Part shown: piece by piece, positions 39,701 through 44,835 of the stretch
Layout: each line of letters opens with the position of its first letter
Numbering within the stretch: position 1 is the stretch's first letter
NCBI GenBank assembly: GCA_013140975.1
Contig: JABFRV010000076.1
Location: 1 to 44,835 of the forward strand
Reading direction: 5' to 3'
From: Saprospiraceae bacterium
GTDB taxonomy: Bacteria; Bacteroidota; Bacteroidia; Chitinophagales; Saprospiraceae
Length of the DNA stretch: 44,835 bases
Notes under the pieces: generated by a model
Seen by the model: only the letters and a program-made list of their open reading frames with translations
Databases searched by the model: none
Told to the model about the DNA's origin: nothing
Translations under genes and position numbers: made by a program

Positions 39701-42700
39701 GTTACGCTGCAGGTGGATGTGCCAATTCATCAACTTATGTTATGCCTAAATGTATAGGAGCCAATCCTCCAGGATGTCCAAATTCAAATTATGCAACGAA
39801 AGCTAAGAGATGGATCTGTCCTGCAGAAACGAATGCTGGACTTGGTACTTATATAGATAATAAAAAAGATTCAGTATTACTTCAGATTAGAGATAGTCTC
39901 AATTCGACCTGTGATTCATATATAGATAGCTGGATGTATAAATTGAGTTCTTGTCCGTGTATTTCAGATCCAGTTAAGAAAGATAGTATAAAAGCAAGAT
40001 TTCTTCGATTATGTAAGAAAGGATCTGATCTTGCTCATCCTTTAGGATCCACTACAATTCCGGGTAATGTTGGAGATACAAGCTTTGCACAAATTTTACA
40101 AAGTGTATGTGGTATTAATTATACTATATGCGAACAGAATTGTAATGCATCATTTATTCAAATTCCTGGTACTTATACCAAACCAGCTTATCTGGCTGTC
40201 AAGCAAGTTCAATATATTAGAAAAGATACGTGCCTATGCACCAATGTAACTAAACTTCGAACTTGTTATACTAATAAGGCTGGAGCTGATACTACAACTA
40301 GCTTTTTATCCTTTTTAAAGCAAATGGGAGATTATCACTTATCTAAGACAGATCTTGATACATTGGAAGCTAGATGTAGTACGAAGTGTTATTACCTTCC
40401 TAATCCAATAGATATTCCACCTTATTTTGATTGTGATGTTTGTAAGCCTGGTCTAGAGGTAAGGTATCAAGACTCGGTCTATTTTGCAAATTGTATTGGA
40501 GTAAATGCAAGTAGAAAGACTTATGAGGCACATATGAATGCAAAGTTAGGATTGAATCTGGACTCAATAGACTATAAAAATTTCCTTAGCAAGTGGGATC
40601 CAAATTATAGGAATATAGTAAGTTGTAGTGAGGTATTTAAATTGTGTCCAAGAACCATTTTAAAGTTTCCAGGAGCAGATACTTCATGTCTAGGAATTGC
40701 GATGGATCTTGTGAATCGAGAAGTTCAACTTGCAATTCAAGCCAAAAAAGATAGTTTAAGATCAGTATTTATTGCAGCCTATAAGGCGCATTGTTTTGCA
40801 CAGCCCAACAAATGTTGGTCTGAAAGAAAACATAAGGAATACCATTATACATTGTATTACTATGATCAAGCTGGAAATCTGGTAAAAACAGTCCCACCTG
40901 AAGGTGTTATTCCGAATGATAATGCATTGTACCTAGCGAATGTTAAAGCATATAGAACACTAGGAACAGGAAGTCCCCAATATCCAGCTCACATTAAAGC
41001 AACGAAGTATATTTATAATACCTTAGGTAATATTGTCAGACAATTAACACCAGATGGAGGAGTAACTAAGTTCTGGTATGATGTTGCTGGTAGAATAGTA
41101 TTGTCACAGCAGGCTTGGCAAGACAGCACTAATAAGAGAAGATATAGCTATACTAGGTATGATGCATTAAGCAGAATAATTGAATCGGGAGAGTTAAATT
41201 ATTCATCAAATCCTGCATGGTTTAATGATACCATAATACTTCGGCCAGATACTTTTACTTTATTCTATACAGGTTCTTCTTCTAGAAAGTTTGTCTCAAG
41301 AACTTTCTATGATTTTGTTCAATATTCAGCAGCTAGTAGTCAATTTGGTGCAAGTGGACAAGAGAATTTAAGAAATAGGATTAGCTCCGTAAGTTACTTC
41401 TTGACTTATACGGGTAATGATAATAGTTTTCATAATGCTACTCATTATAGTTATGATTTATCTGGAAATGTAAAAGCTGTGATACAAGATATTCCGGGTA
41501 TGTTAGGATCAGATCAAAGATATAAGATACTTCGCTACGAATATGACTTAATTAGTCAAAAAGTAAATTGTGTAAGATATCAACCAGGTCAAGCCGATCA
41601 ATATATACATAAATATTATTATGATGATGACAACCGATTAACAAGAGTAGAAACAAGCTTAGATGACTTTATATGGGAGGTTGATGCTAGATATCAATAT
41701 TTGCCACATGGACCACTTGGTAGAAAAGAGATAGGAGATGTAAGGGTACAAGGAGTCGATTATGCCTATACATTACAAGGCTGGTTAAAAGCTATTAATG
41801 GAGGAGCATTGGACTCTATTAAAGAAATGGGCTGTGATGCATACAATTTGAATACTTATAATAAATTTGTGGGTGTGGATGCATATGGAGTGACATTAAG
41901 CTATTTTCAGAATGACTATCTTCCGATTAAAGGAGCGTATTCTCCTGAGCTTAGTTATAATGCAAATTTCAATAATAATGCAGCAAACTTATACAATGGA
42001 AATATAAGATCAAGTACTTATTGTATCAGAGGCTTTAACTCCGATTCGATGCGCGGATATGCTTACCGCTATGATCAGTTGAACCGATTAAAGAGATCTT
42101 CAACATGGACGGGATATGATAAGAGTGCATGGACATGGACTGGTGCTTCACCTGTTGGTGCATATAGAACTGAATATAGATATTCACCAGATGGTAATAT
42201 TGATAGTCTCAAGAGATGGGATAATGCAGGGGTGCTTATGGATAATATGCTCTATACATATAAACCAAATCCACTCACAACTCCATATCCTTCTCAGAAT
42301 AATAATCAACTGTCTCATGTAAGTGATAATGGTACGCCGAATTCAGGAGCAAATGATATTCTTAACCAATCTGCTAATAATTACTTGTACGATGCTTCAG
42401 GCCAGTTAACAAGAGATAATGCAGAAGGAATAAACTCAATAACATGGACACCACAAGGCAAGGTTGATAAGATAGTCAAAAGCAATAATCTTAATATTCA
42501 ATATTATTATGATGCCATGCAGAATCGAATTGCGAAGTATATTTATTGGGCACCACCAGGATCATTTCCGACGATTGATACTACTTATTATTATATTAGA
42601 GATGCGCAAGGGAATGTAATGGCTTATTATCGAAAAGTTGCAACAGCCTTTACTCCTGGAACATTTAAGACTGATTGGCAAGAACAATATATATATGGAT

Positions 42701-44010
42701 CTGAAAGAGTTGGCTATATTGCAACGAATGTAAATCTTTATAATTCAAATGGGATAGATGCACTGAAGAAAGGAGATCAAGGATCGCAAGGTTTTAATCC
42801 AGCTGATAGTCTAACAAATGACTCAGACAATAATAATCATGATACTAATCTAGCATTACTCTTGCCACCACAGCCAACAACTGGCTTTGTTCCAATTGGC
42901 CGAAAGAGATATGAATTTACAGATCATTTAGGAAATGTTCTAGTAGCTCTAACTGATCGAAAGATTGGTGTAGGAACTACCAATAACACACCTGTAAGTT
43001 ATTGGAAACCAGATATTCTATCAGCTACTGATTATTATCCTTTTGGAATGGCTATGCCGGGTAGGAAGTCGATGAGTGATAAGTATAGGTATGGGTATAA
43101 TAATCAAGAGAAAGATGAAGAGGTTGCTGGAAATGGGAATACTAATACTGCTGAATTCTGGGAATATAATACCCGATTAGGTAGAAGATGGAACTTAGAC
43201 CCTGTTGTAGAAGCTGGTCAATCTGGATATGCTTGTTTTAATAATAATCCTATTGCTTACAATGATATTAAAGGTGATAATCCTGATGGTGATCCTGTTA
43301 AGTCAGAATATTTAGGCTCTTTTAGTACATCTTCTTCATTTGTAAATGGGATTGCGGATGGCTTTATTGGAGCTCTTCCTGAGGCAGGTGAATTTGTATG
43401 GAATATGATTACAGATGGAGATGCTAGAGCAGACTTTATGGAAGGTATGTCTGCTATTATGCAAGATCCACTTGGGGCAGTACAAGCATTTGCTGGTGCT
43501 AAATATGATTTGTATGCAGCTGTATTAAGCGGAAGTGGAACTGAACAACAACAGTATGAAGTTGGGAAAGATATAGGAAATATTATATTTGGGCTTGCAA
43601 CTGGAGCTGCTGCAAGTAAGCTTACTGAAGTAATTAAAGTTGCAAAGTATGAAAAACAACTAGTAAAAGCTGCTGAAGCAGCAGATAAAACAACCGGGCC
43701 TGGGAAAGCTACAACTCGTGGCACAGCTGTTCATAAGAAATTTGAAAAAGCTGTTGGAAAAGATAAAGCAGAAGTGTCTTATAAAGGTGGAAAAGAAGCA
43801 GCTAGAAGAGGGCAGAAAGGAAGTGTTAGAGCAGATGCAATTTATGGCTCAAAAACTAAGCCTAAGATTGCGTATGATTTAAAAACTGGTAAGAGTGGTG
43901 TTAGTAAATCAGATGCAACTAAATATAAGCAAAACCTTCCTAAAGGAACTAAGTTAAAGGAAATATCAAAGGATGCAAATGGAAAATATTCAGTTAAAAA
44001 AGTAAAATAA
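36724..44010 (+). CDS. RHS polymorphic toxin (shell part B) with C-terminal PD-(D/E)XK-like nuclease
   Basis: A 2428-residue exported protein. A hydrophobic signal segment (about 16-32) is followed by beta domains (about 35-330). NYFDGSLRTRQSVNELK (about 340) marks the DUF6443-type region of Bacteroidota RHS proteins. A very Cys-rich stretch covers about 595-1380. YD repeats run from about 1375 (YYYDQAGNLVKTVPPEG) to 2100. The RHS core end is YYPFGMAMPGR (2103), GYNNQEKDEE and LDPVVEAGQSGYACFNNNP (2158 on). The C-terminal about 240 residues are unlike the core. Their end has His2337, Glu2350, Asp2371 (VRADAIY) and Asp2385-Leu-Lys2387 (AYDLKTG), a layout typical of restriction-fold toxin nucleases. 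The likely immunity gene follows after five bases. Target DNA or RNA is unknown. Confidence 0.88.
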   Translation: MRKVLNNYNALVSKRIICVIFSMIIFRGIGNTKIDTYSNTLNGSALVNGATFEVKDDHWISVNPFGADTSILSTTSVKNFILFEISDHDNLYKNAAINQTIVIKVERWSLTGVYSTVNETLDISFNPAAGTIYNARKFVSYTGSHKIKITVLTQPASNLFLKLSANIIVDRIYKFKTFNRHNPQATLPKHIGASFGNNEIKFNWIDLYGADEYDLEYTYFAENSNQLNFTSNYVHFNWLFNTNASRITTNVNSATIQITYPKGYIFYRVRGVHYDQNGVRETTKWSSDTISPNISLNTFASKITLGTSSLEPNFNWQVSRSFAEEGKNLASINYFDGSLRTRQSVNELKYEAKAMVGSTLYDWIGRPVIDLLPYPDTGSTLKYKSGILKKANGTNIALNDYDGVNCLAGVNTIQLSSSVGTGEYYSPNNRFMPDSVYRKFLKYIPKSNGYGYSQTVYMPDGTDRKFMSAGPGDALRISQGKETKYFYGKPSQNELDRLFGNDVGFNRLYQKNMVFDPNGQASVSYLNSEGKTIATALAGYTPSSLDSIPNNSVEFTIVDSLNDDSIKDDTLQSTHTILLSIPSNLVLTYNINPAAYQNSCITSTCYDCLYNIDIIIKDKCGSTAYTFSHKNYTLGSGFNTDCSPVSPNALINQSTTFTNLPAGEYIITKSLSIPNDSINAYADRFITNISNTCIPNSTTLTSVFTAALQNNCNVDCATCVTQLGSLSTFLSTYITRIQALGITPTASDTMISNNMHAEALLDCKNKCEEENDCTRFKSLLEADMSPGGQYGLYNYDQSLLVYTISDLTSIFYGSSPIYKTVNYTNELNQPDSIEVEDSKIAINQLSIADFIENWKETWAKNLIVKHPEYCYLRYCDSLRNYLKFDSLLRTTDSYAVANANGWLDPINLDPFFGAGGSGAPYKTHIIDTFNNVVPGFCTSITLRNLIQVSIYCDGLWPCADTLPCPQDQNMFWIAFRNAYFGMKRKYICRLIDSYAAGGCANSSTYVMPKCIGANPPGCPNSNYATKAKRWICPAETNAGLGTYIDNKKDSVLLQIRDSLNSTCDSYIDSWMYKLSSCPCISDPVKKDSIKARFLRLCKKGSDLAHPLGSTTIPGNVGDTSFAQILQSVCGINYTICEQNCNASFIQIPGTYTKPAYLAVKQVQYIRKDTCLCTNVTKLRTCYTNKAGADTTTSFLSFLKQMGDYHLSKTDLDTLEARCSTKCYYLPNPIDIPPYFDCDVCKPGLEVRYQDSVYFANCIGVNASRKTYEAHMNAKLGLNLDSIDYKNFLSKWDPNYRNIVSCSEVFKLCPRTILKFPGADTSCLGIAMDLVNREVQLAIQAKKDSLRSVFIAAYKAHCFAQPNKCWSERKHKEYHYTLYYYDQAGNLVKTVPPEGVIPNDNALYLANVKAYRTLGTGSPQYPAHIKATKYIYNTLGNIVRQLTPDGGVTKFWYDVAGRIVLSQQAWQDSTNKRRYSYTRYDALSRIIESGELNYSSNPAWFNDTIILRPDTFTLFYTGSSSRKFVSRTFYDFVQYSAASSQFGASGQENLRNRISSVSYFLTYTGNDNSFHNATHYSYDLSGNVKAVIQDIPGMLGSDQRYKILRYEYDLISQKVNCVRYQPGQADQYIHKYYYDDDNRLTRVETSLDDFIWEVDARYQYLPHGPLGRKEIGDVRVQGVDYAYTLQGWLKAINGGALDSIKEMGCDAYNLNTYNKFVGVDAYGVTLSYFQNDYLPIKGAYSPELSYNANFNNNAANLYNGNIRSSTYCIRGFNSDSMRGYAYRYDQLNRLKRSSTWTGYDKSAWTWTGASPVGAYRTEYRYSPDGNIDSLKRWDNAGVLMDNMLYTYKPNPLTTPYPSQNNNQLSHVSDNGTPNSGANDILNQSANNYLYDASGQLTRDNAEGINSITWTPQGKVDKIVKSNNLNIQYYYDAMQNRIAKYIYWAPPGSFPTIDTTYYYIRDAQGNVMAYYRKVATAFTPGTFKTDWQEQYIYGSERVGYIATNVNLYNSNGIDALKKGDQGSQGFNPADSLTNDSDNNNHDTNLALLLPPQPTTGFVPIGRKRYEFTDHLGNVLVALTDRKIGVGTTNNTPVSYWKPDILSATDYYPFGMAMPGRKSMSDKYRYGYNNQEKDEEVAGNGNTNTAEFWEYNTRLGRRWNLDPVVEAGQSGYACFNNNPIAYNDIKGDNPDGDPVKSEYLGSFSTSSSFVNGIADGFIGALPEAGEFVWNMITDGDARADFMEGMSAIMQDPLGAVQAFAGAKYDLYAAVLSGSGTEQQQYEVGKDIGNIIFGLATGAAASKLTEVIKVAKYEKQLVKAAEAADKTTGPGKATTRGTAVHKKFEKAVGKDKAEVSYKGGKEAARRGQKGSVRADAIYGSKTKPKIAYDLKTGKSGVSKSDATKYKQNLPKGTKLKEISKDANGKYSVKKVK

Positions 44011-44015
44011 TTAGA

Positions 44016-44693
44016 TTGAAAATTAACGAAATAAACAAGTTCATTAAAAATCAAATTGAGCCTAAACTAAATGGGTATTTAGTTCATAAGGATTTAATTT
44101 ATAAAGTTGAATCATCTTTTTTCCTTAAATATTACTGTATAGTTTCTAAAGGAAATGAAGAAGATGACATTTATGCTTCCGTAGCTATTCAACCACTTTT
44201 TGTAAAATCTGATTTTTTATATAAAACTTTTGGATTTAACTTGACTCATAGAAAAAAAACTAAATTATTTAGAACTAAGACTTCTGAGCTTTGGGATGCA
44301 AGAAAAGAAAATCTTGTTGAATCTTTCAATTCAATTTGTAATTCGATTATAGATCAAGGTGAACCTTTTTTAAAATGCATAAGTAATTCAGAGGATTTTT
44401 ATAATTATTATAAAAAAGACATGAAATTAGTAACAAGTGTTTTTGAAGCAGTAGCTTATAGTACTGTTCTATATGGAACTGAGAAACTACAGAATTTAAC
44501 AATACAAAGCTTAATTGATTTTTGCTCTAAACAAATTGATAGCGATGATGATATTGTTGAAATTCAAATAAGGCAAGATGCCTTAGAATTATTAAATGCA
44601 AATACAACAAATAACCGAATCAATATATTGAAATCATGGGCTAATGAAACGATAAGTCATTTAAAATTACCAGGAATAAGTTATTTTGATTAA
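44016..44693 (+). CDS. Probable immunity protein of the RHS nuclease toxin
   Basis: A 225-residue cytoplasmic protein without signal peptide or membrane span, which fits the role of protecting the producer from a nuclease. It lies five bases after the toxin stop codon. No ATG is available near the beginning; the TTG at 44016 is the likely start, and the weak codon may matter for the toxin-immunity balance. The protein is charged and mainly helical in its second half (ENLVESFNSICNSIIDQGE). The layout resembles DUF4304-like immunity proteins, but I cannot assign a family with confidence. Role inferred from position. Confidence 0.65.
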   Translation: MKINEINKFIKNQIEPKLNGYLVHKDLIYKVESSFFLKYYCIVSKGNEEDDIYASVAIQPLFVKSDFLYKTFGFNLTHRKKTKLFRTKTSELWDARKENLVESFNSICNSIIDQGEPFLKCISNSEDFYNYYKKDMKLVTSVFEAVAYSTVLYGTEKLQNLTIQSLIDFCSKQIDSDDDIVEIQIRQDALELLNANTTNNRINILKSWANETISHLKLPGISYFD

Positions 44694-44700
44694 GTTTAAC

Positions 44701-44835
44701 TTAAAGTAAAGTAATTATATAACTACCAAATTTTTTACCAGCATTGTAAAGTTTTTTTTCAACATCTTTACTAAATGAAGGAGGATTAGGTTTTGTTTTT
44801 TCTGCAATTGTAATCAATTTTAATAGTTCTTTTTT
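44701..44835 (-). CDS. C-terminal end of an unidentified gene, cut by the window edge
   Basis: The minus strand is open from the window edge to a stop at 44701-44703, giving 44 residues with a coding-like composition (KKELLKLITIAEKTKPNPPS ... AGKKFGSYIITLL). It converges on the immunity gene with seven bases between the stops. The family cannot be told from this piece. Loose toxin or immunity fragments often follow RHS loci, and this could be one. Confidence 0.4.
   Translation of the reverse strand, partial: KKELLKLITIAEKTKPNPPSFSKDVEKKLYNAGKKFGSYIITLL

Noticed and set aside
43257-43724. A 155-residue frame on the minus strand inside the RHS toxin region
   Set aside because: Low-complexity Ala/Ser/Pro-rich translation opposite a well-supported coding frame; a shadow.

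Overview
The window looks like an AT-rich chromosome segment from a Bacteroidota organism, probably near the Saprospiria or Chitinophagia. Several signs point there: type IX secretion (T9SS) sorting domains of both A and B type, gliding-type C-terminal domains, an RteC-family protein, Bacteroidota-style RHS proteins, and promoters with a TAnnTTTG -7 box placed a few bases before the start codon. No rRNA, CRISPR array or intact transposase is visible.

Left part (1-14.5 kb) is mostly ordinary. It starts with the end of a LytS-type histidine kinase and its LytTR response regulator. Two methyltransferases follow. Next is a 970-bp gap holding two LytTR-like operator/promoter modules. Then come a B12-type TonB receptor behind a cobalamin riboswitch, purA, a class V aminotransferase, an AHSA1-like protein, a third methyltransferase and a secreted FG-GAP/ASPIC protein with a T9SS sorting domain. 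Two 141-bp near-identical REP/MITE-like elements sit in gaps 8.8 kb apart.

Middle part (14.5-21.4 kb) is a decayed accessory zone. It has a small gene plus a nucleotidyltransferase in toxin-antitoxin-like order. The nucleotidyltransferase is broken by a stop, a frameshift and a 176-bp MITE-like insertion with TTAAA target duplications. tRNA-His and tRNA-Ser follow, then a short HTH/excisionase-like remnant and an RteC-like gene with an in-frame TAG near its end. A membrane-anchored caspase-like protease faces a Cys-rich lipoprotein across a bidirectional terminator.

Right part (21.4-44.7 kb) is one tightly packed plus-strand run of ten genes. In order they encode: a T9SS protein with a degenerate tyrosinase-like domain; a protein with a T9SS type-B sorting domain; a dockerin-like secreted protein; an outer-membrane barrel with a helical periplasmic stretch; a secreted Ig/FN3-like protein; a lipoprotein; a 2133-residue RHS-related protein; a small secreted protein; a 2428-residue RHS protein with a PD-(D/E)XK-like nuclease at its C-terminus; and a likely immunity protein. 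This is the most interesting part. It looks like a secreted polymorphic toxin whose RHS shell is split over two genes and carried with its own exported and outer-membrane partners. The individual families are known. That they work together as one machine is inferred from gene order and spacing.
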